From contig DAOQUL010000011.1 in the NCBI GenBank assembly GCA_035341015.1, positions 14,543-78,542 of the forward strand: a stretch of DNA of 64,000 nucleotides, given 5' to 3'. This DNA comes from JAKQIM01 sp029557965. Its GTDB lineage: Bacteria; Chloroflexota; Anaerolineae; Anaerolineales; UBA4823. The position numbers and the translations under genes were made by a program. Below, in pieces: positions 6,786-14,613 of this stretch (position 1 is the first letter of the stretch; each line of letters begins with the position of its first letter). The notes beneath the pieces are model-generated. The model worked only from the letters and a program-made list of their open reading frames with translations. It was not told the DNA's origin and searched no databases.

Positions 6786-8627
6786 CTAACTTTGCTCTTC
6801 ATCAACTGCCAGGGCGTAGGTTGGCAGGGTGAACCAGAAAGTACTTCCCTGCCCCACAGCACTGATGACGCCGATCTCGCCGCCCATCAGCGCTACCAGG
6901 CGCTTTGCCACATTCAGGCCCAACCCCCACCCCTGCTGCTCACGCACCTCAGGACTCTCAGAGCGGAAGAACTGGCCGAAAAGGCCGGCCTGATCCTCTT
7001 CGCTGATCCCGATGCCCGTGTCTTTGACTTCCACGCGCACCATATCCCCTTCAGTACGGGCACCCACCCAAACCTTGCCTGCATTGGGAGTGTATTTGTT
7101 TGCATTGCTGATCAGGTTTGTCAGAACCTGCGCCAAGCGGTTGGGGTCGGCAAAGACTTTTGGCAGATCACCGGCAGCTTCTATATCTAAGGTCTGCTGT
7201 TTATCCTGGAAACGCGGGGTAAGCGTAGCCGCAATCTCTTGGATCTGATCGGCAAGATTCAAGAAGGTGGAATTCAACTTCAAGCGCCCGGTCTCAAGAT
7301 GCGAGATGTCTGAAAGGTCAGAAACCAGCGCCGACATACGCTCTACATTATTGCGGATGACACCCAAAAAGTTTTTCTGCATGTCGTTGATCGGGCCAAC
7401 AGCGCCCTGGCGCAGCAGATCGGTATAGCCCTTGATCGACGTCATGGGAATGCGCAGTTCATGGGTCACCACAGAGACAAACTTCGATTTGGCCTTATTG
7501 GCCTCTTGGACGGCTTCATACAGGCGAGCATTCTCCATAGCAGCAGCGGCCCGGCTGGACAAGCGCGACAGGAATTGTCGCGCCGCATCCCCAAACGGCT
7601 CATGCCGTTCTACCACCAGGGCACAAGCCGGCTGCCCGGCGCACTGCACCGGCACCACCAGGCGCGCCGGAATGCCGTCGGTAGGATCCAACCCCACGGC
7701 ACTGCCAGCGGTCAATGCTTGCCGGACTGCCCGAGACAAGGCATCATCCAGGCCCCCATCTGCAGGCTGTGAAGGCTTGTTCATCAAGGCCAGGCTGCCA
7801 TCCTCTTGCTGGTGGATGAGGAGACAGCGGCTGGCGCCCGTCTCAGCCAGGGCCCATTTTTCGGTCAGGGCGGTCACGGCATCCATATCCAGGTGTGAGC
7901 TCAGCTCGTGGTCAACTTTGCTTAACGTCTCTAACTCTGCCACGCGCTCTGCCAGGGCTTTATCGGTACGGGTATAAAGGCGTGCATTTTCAATGGCAAT
8001 CGCAGATTGGGTGGCAAAAGCATTCAACAAATTCAGGTCGGCAGGGGTAAAGATGCCGCTCTGAGCACGGTTATCGACGTAAATCACACCAATCACTTCG
8101 CCGCGCGCCCGCAGCGGTGCACAAAGGATTGAGCGCAGCGAGAAGAACACGATCGAGTCCTGGCCGGCAAAGCGCGGGTCTTTCTGCGCATCGGTGGACA
8201 CAACCCCTTCTCCGTTTTTCACCACCGTCTGGATCACCGTCCGGCTGAATTCCACTTCTTTGGGAGTGAGGGTCTCCTGTTCATAATTACGCGCCGCGCG
8301 CAGGTCCAATTCTCCTGTATCGGGATTCAAGAGCATTAAGAACCCGCGCTCGGCCCCGGTCAACCCGATCACTGCGTCCATAACCTGGTTCAACACCTCG
8401 TCCAGGTCCAACGAGGTGCCCAAGACTTGTGAAACACGGTACAGAGCTTCTAGTCGCCCGCCAGGGCGGGTAGCAAACAGTTGATCGATCATGTCTTCAG
8501 TCGTCTGCATGGCCTTGGCCAGGGCGGCACGCGCCTCTTCTGCCAGGGGCTGGGCGTTCACGATCTTCAATGCTTCTCGCACACTTTCCAATCGATCGAG
8601 CTGGGTAACTTCACGCTTCTTTGTCAT
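6786..8627 (-). CDS. GAF-domain sensor histidine kinase
   Basis: A 613-residue soluble kinase: N-terminal helix, GAF 1 (about 60-215), a second GAF-like domain (about 230-370), HisKA with His389 (SKFVSVVTHELRIPMTSIKG) and HATPase_c with N box (LTNLISNANKYTPN), G1 (VKDTGIGIS) and G2 (GWGLGLN). All catalytic boxes look intact. Start ATG 8627 has an AGAGGTG Shine-Dalgarno and overlaps the nth stop by 4 bp. It is in an operon with nth, asparaginase and the MBL-fold gene, an unusual neighbourhood that gives no clear hint of the signal. No response regulator is adjacent. Confidence 0.85.
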   Translation of the reverse strand: MTKKREVTQLDRLESVREALKIVNAQPLAEEARAALAKAMQTTEDMIDQLFATRPGGRLEALYRVSQVLGTSLDLDEVLNQVMDAVIGLTGAERGFLMLLNPDTGELDLRAARNYEQETLTPKEVEFSRTVIQTVVKNGEGVVSTDAQKDPRFAGQDSIVFFSLRSILCAPLRARGEVIGVIYVDNRAQSGIFTPADLNLLNAFATQSAIAIENARLYTRTDKALAERVAELETLSKVDHELSSHLDMDAVTALTEKWALAETGASRCLLIHQQEDGSLALMNKPSQPADGGLDDALSRAVRQALTAGSAVGLDPTDGIPARLVVPVQCAGQPACALVVERHEPFGDAARQFLSRLSSRAAAAMENARLYEAVQEANKAKSKFVSVVTHELRIPMTSIKGYTDLLRQGAVGPINDMQKNFLGVIRNNVERMSALVSDLSDISHLETGRLKLNSTFLNLADQIQEIAATLTPRFQDKQQTLDIEAAGDLPKVFADPNRLAQVLTNLISNANKYTPNAGKVWVGARTEGDMVRVEVKDTGIGISEEDQAGLFGQFFRSESPEVREQQGWGLGLNVAKRLVALMGGEIGVISAVGQGSTFWFTLPTYALAVDEEQS

Positions 8628-9301
8628 TGGCGCACCTCTTTATATGATGTTTGATAAAAGTCACAGATCGCTTGCAGTGGGCAGAGCAGGCAGTTCGGCC
8701 GGCGAGCATGGCAGGTCTCCCGCCCCAGGCGGATAATATTCAAATGCGCGGCGTAGTAGGTTTCTGGCGGCAGCAGTGCCTCCAGGTGGGTATGGGCCTG
8801 TTCTACGTTCATCTTTTCAGGGCGCAAGCCCAAGCGGCCGCTCACCCGGTAAACATGGGTATCCACCGGGAAAGCCGGCTTCCCCAATGAAAACAGCAAG
8901 ACAATGGCGGCAGTCTTAGGGCCAACACCTTTGAAACGCATCAGCCATTGGCGACCTTCTTCAACATCCAGGTCTGCCAAGAAATTTAAATCCAGGGCAC
9001 CCCGTTCGGCACTGATCGAACGCAGCAACTGCTGAATGCGGGGGCCTTTTTGATTGGCTAACCCAGCCGGACGGATGGCTGCGACAACCTCGGCTTCTTC
9101 GGCATCACGCACCTGTTCCCATGAGACAAATCGCTTGCGCAGGGCATGAAAGGCCCGGTCGCGATTGGTATCGTTGGTGTTTTGGGATAGAACGGTTGAA
9201 ACCAGCTCATCAATGGCAGGCAGTGGATCACGCCAGGTTGGCTGGCCATACGCATCGATGAGTTTTTGATGCACAATGAGAGCGCGTTCTGCCAGTTCCA
9301 T
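8624..9301 (-). CDS. nth: Endonuclease III, [4Fe-4S] DNA glycosylase/AP lyase
   Basis: A 225-residue HhH-GPD protein. The helix-hairpin-helix FKGVGPKTAAIVL carries the catalytic Lys, and VDTHVYRVSGRLGL carries the catalytic Asp. The C-terminal cluster loop is C-x6-C-x2-C-x5-C (CHARRPNCLLCPLQAICDF). It removes oxidised pyrimidines and cleaves at AP sites. Length and motif order match the family. An AGGAAGG Shine-Dalgarno precedes the ATG at 9301. It lies 21 bp downstream of the asparaginase gene on the same strand. Confidence 0.93.
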   Translation of the reverse strand: MELAERALIVHQKLIDAYGQPTWRDPLPAIDELVSTVLSQNTNDTNRDRAFHALRKRFVSWEQVRDAEEAEVVAAIRPAGLANQKGPRIQQLLRSISAERGALDLNFLADLDVEEGRQWLMRFKGVGPKTAAIVLLFSLGKPAFPVDTHVYRVSGRLGLRPEKMNVEQAHTHLEALLPPETYYAAHLNIIRLGRETCHARRPNCLLCPLQAICDFYQTSYKEVRQ

Positions 9302-9322
9302 GATCCTTCCTGATCCTTCAAA

Positions 9323-10417
9323 CTAGGACGGGCGTACCAATGTAAAGCTCGGTTGGGCGGTACCGACCAATATTTTTCGCAGGTTCTTGACCGGGAAATC
9401 AGGGCCATATTCTGCCAGCCTGGCTGAAGCAGCGGCATCTTCCAGCCCTAGCTGGCGCAAAATCTCCAGCGCCACTGCCGGGCGCACGCGGCCATGTGGG
9501 TCTTCGACCGGGCGGGTGTGGCTCTTCAGATCACCATCTGAGATCTTGAAAGCCACCCCAAAAGCCGGAGAATTAGGCCCCAGGGCACCGGGCATAATAC
9601 CCAACACCTGAAAACCCTCCGCCCCGGTCTTACAAACCACCCAGTTGGGAAAAGCCTGCATCAGGTGGGTATCAAAGCTTTCGGGGCCGCCCACCATATT
9701 AGGGTGCGCCATCATCGCCGTTGTAAGGGTCTGGCAGGCTTCAGCGCGCCGGGCAGGCAAGTTGGCCGGGTCGCACAGGCGGGCTAACGCCAGGGCTGCA
9801 TTGCAGAGCGGCACCGCAAAATTGGGCGCCGAACACCCATCCACGCCAAGCTCAACCTGTTCCGGCTCCAGGTTAAACATTTCACAGACTGTCTGAAGGA
9901 TATGCTTCTGAACAGGGTGCTCCAGGTCCAGATATGCTGGGGCTGCCGGACCTGCCGGGTCCAGCAAGCGCGCATAGGCCAGCATGCCGGCGTGTTTACC
10001 TGAGCAGTTGTTGCGGATTTGAGATACCGTTTCGCCGCGAGCCTGCATGGCCTCGACGGTCGGCTTGTGCGAAAGCGGATGCACCCCACACATCAGGTCA
10101 TCCTCGCGCGCCCCCGACTTCGCCAGGATCGAGCGCACGGTCTCTACATGCTCATCTGTACCAGAGTGCGAGGCGCACATCACGGCAATTTCTTTCAAAG
10201 TCAGGTGATAAGCCTGGTGCCCACCCGCTTCGATGAATGGCAGCGCTTGCAAAGGCTTGGAAGATGACCGCATATAGGTCACAACACTGGGGTCACCGTA
10301 CCAGGCCACCAGCTCACCAGCGGCATTCATCACCGCGATCGCACCGTAATGGATCGATTCAACAACATGACCCCGGTTGAACTGGTAGATTGGCTGGTAT
10401 TGGGTGGTGGCCTGCAT
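9323..10417 (-). CDS. Type II (Rhizobium etli-type) L-asparaginase family protein
   Basis: A 364-residue protein of the asparaginase II family (Pfam PF06089), unrelated to E. coli AnsA/AnsB. The recognisable blocks are YMRSSSKPLQALPFIEAGG, MCASHSGTDEHV, NNCSGKHAGMLA (the Ser-Gly-Lys block expected at the active site) and LGVDGCSAPNFAVPL. It probably hydrolyses L-asparagine to aspartate and ammonia in the cytoplasm; no signal peptide is seen. It starts 8 bp after the stop of the MBL-fold gene with CGGAG upstream, so the two are cotranscribed. Confidence 0.85.
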   Translation of the reverse strand: MQATTQYQPIYQFNRGHVVESIHYGAIAVMNAAGELVAWYGDPSVVTYMRSSSKPLQALPFIEAGGHQAYHLTLKEIAVMCASHSGTDEHVETVRSILAKSGAREDDLMCGVHPLSHKPTVEAMQARGETVSQIRNNCSGKHAGMLAYARLLDPAGPAAPAYLDLEHPVQKHILQTVCEMFNLEPEQVELGVDGCSAPNFAVPLCNAALALARLCDPANLPARRAEACQTLTTAMMAHPNMVGGPESFDTHLMQAFPNWVVCKTGAEGFQVLGIMPGALGPNSPAFGVAFKISDGDLKSHTRPVEDPHGRVRPAVALEILRQLGLEDAAASARLAEYGPDFPVKNLRKILVGTAQPSFTLVRPS

Positions 10418-10425
10418 GAAAGAAA

Positions 10426-11280
10426 TTACTCCGAATTCGCTTCTGATGGGCGGTAGCGCCGGGCATAATATTGGTAGAGCCCGTGGCGGTAGCGTTGAAC
10501 GTATTGTTCTTTTTGCTCTTCAGAGAAATCCCAATCTGAGAGCAGGCTGGGGATCAGGCTTTCCACTTCTTCGGGGGCGCTGTTGCGCTTGGCCATCCGT
10601 TCTAAGCCTTTGAGCACATTCTTCAGGTGATGCTGCTGGTTGCGCACAGCATCCATCGAAACAACCCCCCCGCGCCCGCTTATGACCGTATAATCCTGGT
10701 AGGCATTGATAAGCAGATCCAGCGTTTCTACCCAAGAGGGAATATCGGCACTGGTCAAGAAGGGGGGCTGGTTGGCCAAAACAACATCGCCGACAAAGAC
10801 AACCCGCTCGTCGGGGATGATGACCCAGGTACTGCCCGGTGCAGGCCCCGGATGGTGTTCACAGGCAACTTCAACTTCTCCCCAATGCCAGGCAATGCGC
10901 TGGGTAAAGGTAATATCAGGGATAGCCCAACGCGTCCCGACCACATCATCGTAAGTCTCCCACTCTGAGCCGCTATCAGCATTTTGCCCTTTAAAAACAG
11001 ATGGCCGGCCGCGGAAAACCTGGGCGGTTTTTTGGTGTGCCACGATGGTGCATTCCATCGAGCGAGCCCCTAAGGTGCGGTCTGGATGGGCATCCAGGTT
11101 GATCAGCACCCGGTTGGATTTGCTGCCCAGGTTCAACAACAGGTTCAACCAGGTACGCACATCCTCGGCGCGCAGGGGGGCATCCACCAAGATGGTGCCC
11201 AAGGGCAGTACAACCGCCCCTACGGTCACACCTGGGAAAGCGTTTTCATAATAGACATAACGGTTAATTTGCTGCATCAT
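10426..11280 (-). CDS. Metallo-beta-lactamase-fold protein with degenerate metal site
   Basis: A 284-residue protein whose layout follows the MBL fold: an N-terminal strand ending in ILVDAP, then the metal-motif region, and later PGPAPGSTWVIIPDERVVFVGDVVL, which is the usual PGHTPGS...GD segment. The metal ligands are altered: the HxHxDH motif reads DAHPDR (63-68), so the first His is Asp and the last is Arg, and the His of PGH is Pro146. His65, Asp67 and Asp165 remain. It may have lost one metal site or hydrolase activity altogether. It is the second gene of a minus-strand run, 38 bp downstream of the kinase at 11319-13433. Confidence 0.75.
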   Translation of the reverse strand: MMQQINRYVYYENAFPGVTVGAVVLPLGTILVDAPLRAEDVRTWLNLLLNLGSKSNRVLINLDAHPDRTLGARSMECTIVAHQKTAQVFRGRPSVFKGQNADSGSEWETYDDVVGTRWAIPDITFTQRIAWHWGEVEVACEHHPGPAPGSTWVIIPDERVVFVGDVVLANQPPFLTSADIPSWVETLDLLINAYQDYTVISGRGGVVSMDAVRNQQHHLKNVLKGLERMAKRNSAPEEVESLIPSLLSDWDFSEEQKEQYVQRYRHGLYQYYARRYRPSEANSE

Positions 11281-11318
11281 TCTTCCATTCTCAAAATACT
11301 GCCCGCAAGCGGGCAGGT

Positions 11319-13433
11319 CTATTCTGCCGCCACAGGCAGGGTGAAAATAAAGCGGGCACCAGACCCGGGTTCACTTTCTACCCAGATGCGCCCACCATGC
11401 CCCTGGATAGCCAACCGGCAGTATGCCAGGCCCAGGCCTAAGCCTTTTGGGCCTTCACGAACATTTAAGCGGCTGAACTTATCAAAAATCCGTTCGTGTT
11501 CAGATGCCGGTATCCCCGGGCCATTATCCTGAATCCAGACATACACCTTTTCTTCTTGCTGGTAAATGCCTACCCGGATCTGGCTCCCTGAGGGGGTGTA
11601 TTTGGTGGCGTTTTCCAACAAGTTCGTGATCACACGGCGGATCATCTCTGAATCCACAAAAACCTGTCCAACACTGGGCGCAATATTCAGATCGATGGCT
11701 TGATCTTTGTTGATGGCAATCGGCAGCACCGCATCCACAGCTTCGCGGATCAAATCGCTGATGCTGGTAAACTGGCGGTTGCCAATCTGCTGACCAGCTT
11801 CCAGGCGGCTCATATCTAACAACGACTCGGTGAGACGCTGGATGCGCTCTGTGGAGCGTTGTGCAATCTCAAGCAGCGACTTGAGGGCAGGCTCATCGTC
11901 AACCGGCAGCATTGTGTGCAGCGTATCCAGGCTCGAAACGACATTCCCCAGAGGAGAACGCAGATCATGGTAGATCATCGAGATCAGGTCGTCGCGCAGC
12001 GTATCCAAGTTCTTGCGCTCGGTAATATCTCTCAGCATCCATTGGATGCGCGGCGATTCTTCTGCCCGCACCAGGCGCACATACACCTCGATCGGCAGTT
12101 CATGCCCGCTGCGGGTGCGCAGGCGCGACTCATAATTTATCGTAGCGCCAGAGATCAGGTTTTCAAAGTTGTCGCCAACCAGTTCCAGGGCCACCGTATG
12201 CAACTGCGAGATACGCATCCCTCGCAGCGTATCCTGGTTGTAATCGGTGGTCAGCACCGCCTTACGGTTGGCCTCTAAAATTTCACCCTGCCAGTTTGTC
12301 AGCAAGATGGGGTCAATACTATCTTCAAACAGATCGCGGTAGCTCTTGTGCGCCACCTGTAGCTGTTCGAAAAGCTGGGCATGCCGGATGGCTGTGCCCG
12401 CCAGGCTGCCGATACCGGTCAGCACCAGCAGGGCATCTGGATCAAATAAGCCGCTTTTTGGATTGACCGCCTCTAAGACGCCAATCACTTCGCCACGGTA
12501 TTGGATGGGAGCACAGGCAATGCTCTTGGTCTGGAAACCCGTACGGCGGTCTGTTTCAGGATCAAAGCGCATATCCGCGCTCACATCCTGGATCACAATA
12601 CCTCTGCCCTCTTGGAACACCCAGCCCGCCACCCCTTGCCCAACCTGCAAGCGAGACTTCATTACATACTGCCCGGCCCAACCGGTGGCGGCCCGAAAGA
12701 CCAGGGAATTGTCTTTGGTATCCAGCAAGGCCAGCGAGGCAGCCTGCACATTCAAGGTTTGGGTGATCTGCCGCATGATGCCCGATAAGACATCTTCCAG
12801 GTTCAGGCTGACAGAAATACCGGCGGCGCTCTCGGCCAACCAGGTCATTACACGCGCCTGGCGCTGGCTGTCGGCATACAGGCGGGCATTCAAAACCGCA
12901 ATGCCGGCCTGGTCGGCAATCGCCTGGACCAATGCCATGTGTTCAGATGTGAAGAAGCCCGGTTGGGTATGAACCAGGGTGATCACGCCCACCAGCAAAT
13001 CGCGCGCCATCAAGGGAGCCGCCGCCGCCGACTTGGGGCCGAAACGCTCTTCTTCCTCGTACTGGCGTGACATCCAACGCTCGTCCTGGCTGGTATCTGG
13101 CACCAAAACAGCAGTACGGTTGCGCACTACCCAGCCCGCCAACCCCGAATCCAGAGTGGCTCTCAGACGCTGCGTGGTGTGGTTATGTACTTTTTCGCCA
13201 ACAACAATGGCCGACTCGACCGGTTTGCCGTTATCATCCAGCACAATCAGGCTGCCGCTGCTCGCGCCAACAGATTGCAATGAGAGGAACAGCACTCGTT
13301 GCAAAACGGTACGCAAATCCAGCGCTGAGCTCAGCTCACGGCTAATATGATAAAGCAACTCAAGAGACGAGCGCACTGCGACGTCGCCTTCGGGCTGCAA
13401 TGTTAGAGGGGATTCTTTGATCTCATCTACCAT
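11319..13433 (-). CDS. Sensor histidine kinase (GAF-GAF-PAS-HisKA-HATPase)
   Basis: A 704-residue soluble kinase: GAF 1 (about 30-185), GAF 2 (about 200-355), PAS with PAC (about 362-475, ending MLRDITERKNLD), HisKA with His489 (LISMIYHDLRSPLGNVVSS) and HATPase_c with N (LLENATKYTP), G1 (QDNGPGIP) and G2 (GLGLGLA) boxes. All catalytic elements look intact. It has its own promoter upstream and is the first gene of the minus-strand run. The signal sensed is unknown. It is the fourth kinase-like gene within 11 kb and none has a dedicated response regulator nearby. Confidence 0.87.
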   Translation of the reverse strand: MVDEIKESPLTLQPEGDVAVRSSLELLYHISRELSSALDLRTVLQRVLFLSLQSVGASSGSLIVLDDNGKPVESAIVVGEKVHNHTTQRLRATLDSGLAGWVVRNRTAVLVPDTSQDERWMSRQYEEEERFGPKSAAAAPLMARDLLVGVITLVHTQPGFFTSEHMALVQAIADQAGIAVLNARLYADSQRQARVMTWLAESAAGISVSLNLEDVLSGIMRQITQTLNVQAASLALLDTKDNSLVFRAATGWAGQYVMKSRLQVGQGVAGWVFQEGRGIVIQDVSADMRFDPETDRRTGFQTKSIACAPIQYRGEVIGVLEAVNPKSGLFDPDALLVLTGIGSLAGTAIRHAQLFEQLQVAHKSYRDLFEDSIDPILLTNWQGEILEANRKAVLTTDYNQDTLRGMRISQLHTVALELVGDNFENLISGATINYESRLRTRSGHELPIEVYVRLVRAEESPRIQWMLRDITERKNLDTLRDDLISMIYHDLRSPLGNVVSSLDTLHTMLPVDDEPALKSLLEIAQRSTERIQRLTESLLDMSRLEAGQQIGNRQFTSISDLIREAVDAVLPIAINKDQAIDLNIAPSVGQVFVDSEMIRRVITNLLENATKYTPSGSQIRVGIYQQEEKVYVWIQDNGPGIPASEHERIFDKFSRLNVREGPKGLGLGLAYCRLAIQGHGGRIWVESEPGSGARFIFTLPVAAE

Positions 13434-13489
13434 CCCGGCTGCCTTATCGTCAATTCCGGGTCGAGAGGATACCGATTACGTTGTGCTTG

Positions 13490-13518
13490 AGTATAGCACA
13501 TTAAAGTTAGGCAGACAA
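13490..13518 (-). promoter_or_regulatory. Promoter of the 11319-13433 kinase operon
   Basis: Read on the minus strand: TTGTCT (13518-13513), 17-nt spacer, TATACT (13495-13490) preceded by TGC, giving an extended -10. The -35 lies inside the 3' end of holB. The leader to the ATG at 13433 would be about 50 nt. Confidence 0.6.
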
Positions 13519-14511
13519 TGAAACCTGGATTTGCGGCAGGTCTAGCAGCAGCCCCTCAAGGGCCAGGCGAGCATTGACGTTGCGATCCAGGCGGTTCAAG
13601 GTGTTATCTACCGCGGCCGTCACTTGCCGGGCTGCAGCAAGTTCCAGGTGTGCGGCAACCTGGCGGATCGCTTCGGCATAATCGACATTGGTGGGCGTCA
13701 CCTGCGAACCACCTGCACAAAGCATCACATCGCGCCAGAGTGAAAGCCAGGTCAGCAGAGCGCCGCGCAAAGCGTCCTTCTGTTCGTACATCGTGCGGGC
13801 GTACCCCAGGCGCTCGACCCGGTTTGCCGGCAGCAGGGCGAACAAATCTCTTAGCCAGAGCTGGCGCTGTTCCATTAAATCAGGCGTATCGTTGAGTCGC
13901 AGGGCATAACCGGGGCGACCATCAGAGATACAGGCCAAAACGTGCGCCTGGTCAGCCGGCAGGCCCCACTGGGTCTGCAAGCCCTGGCTGACCTGCTCTT
14001 GGGTCAGCGGGCGCAAACGCAGCACCTCACAACGTGAGAGGATCGTCGGCAGCACACCCTCGGGGCTGGTGGCGGTCAACATTAATACCACTTGCGGGGC
14101 GGGCTCTTCCAAAGTTTTGAGCAGGGCATTCGCCGCACTGATGTGAGCCTCTTCAAAGCGCAGCAGCAAGGCCACCCGAAAACGCGCTTCATATGGCGAG
14201 AGGGCCAGGGCATGCTGAAGCTCACGCACCTGGTCAACCTTCAACGTGCCACCCTCTTGCTCGGCCCGCACCACAGCCAGGTCAGGGTGCTGCATGGCCT
14301 GCAGGCGCACGCAAGATGAACAAGTCCCACACGGATCACCAGGAGCAGGCGGGGCCTGGCAGTTCAAGGCTTGCGCCAGGCGTAAGGCCAGGGTGCGGCG
14401 GCCAACTCCCTGGGGGCCGGTGAACAGGTAAGCATGGCGCGCCCGCCCCTGTGCCACGTGCTGGCGCAGGAGGTCAACCGCCCATTCATGACCCAACATA
14501 CCCCAATTCAT
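13507..14511 (-). CDS. holB: DNA polymerase III delta' subunit
   Basis: A 334-residue clamp-loader subunit. The N-terminal AAA+ module has a P-loop-like GPQGVGRRT in which the Lys is Arg, as expected for the non-ATPase delta' role, four zinc-binding cysteines (one in LNCQAPP, then CGTCSSC), and the sensor-1/SRC block (LPTILSRCEVLRL) that supplies the arginine finger. The C-terminal helical domain completes the usual length. It starts at ATG 14511 with no Shine-Dalgarno and a -10 box 6 nt upstream. It is divergent from the helicase gene. Confidence 0.88.
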   Translation of the reverse strand: MNWGMLGHEWAVDLLRQHVAQGRARHAYLFTGPQGVGRRTLALRLAQALNCQAPPAPGDPCGTCSSCVRLQAMQHPDLAVVRAEQEGGTLKVDQVRELQHALALSPYEARFRVALLLRFEEAHISAANALLKTLEEPAPQVVLMLTATSPEGVLPTILSRCEVLRLRPLTQEQVSQGLQTQWGLPADQAHVLACISDGRPGYALRLNDTPDLMEQRQLWLRDLFALLPANRVERLGYARTMYEQKDALRGALLTWLSLWRDVMLCAGGSQVTPTNVDYAEAIRQVAAHLELAAARQVTAAVDNTLNRLDRNVNARLALEGLLLDLPQIQVSLSA

Positions 14512-14517
14512 AGCGTC

Positions 14518-14546
14518 ATTCTAACAAAGAGCAGGCGGATTGACAA
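14518..14546 (-). promoter_or_regulatory. Leaderless sigma70-type promoter of holB
   Basis: Read on the minus strand: TTGTCA (14546-14541), 17-nt spacer, TAGAAT (14523-14518), then 6 nt to the ATG at 14511. Both hexamers match consensus at 5 of 6 positions. Confidence 0.7.
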
Positions 14547-14577
14547 CCGACAAAAGGCGCATTTTTGTCCTCAGCCG

Positions 14578-14606
14578 TTGACATGCCCATGTTGTGACGG
14601 TAGAAT
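14578..14606 (+). promoter_or_regulatory. Leaderless sigma70-type promoter of the helicase gene
   Basis: A perfect TTGACA (14578-14583), 17-nt spacer, TAGAAT (14601-14606), then 7 nt to GTG 14614. Transcription should begin at or beside this GTG. The in-frame ATG at 14605 lies within the -10 box and would not be transcribed from this promoter. Confidence 0.75.
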
Positions 14607-14613
14607 GAGGCCC

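Noticed and set aside
13507..14511. holB read as a broken gene because the P-loop Lys is Arg
   Set aside because: Delta' subunits are non-ATPase and often have altered P-loops; the zinc site and SRC motif are intact.
14434..14613. N-terminal extension of the helicase with a Cys-rich segment (CPCC)
   Set aside because: It overlaps holB and the two promoters; the family starts at the NFLDGLNPQQ segment.
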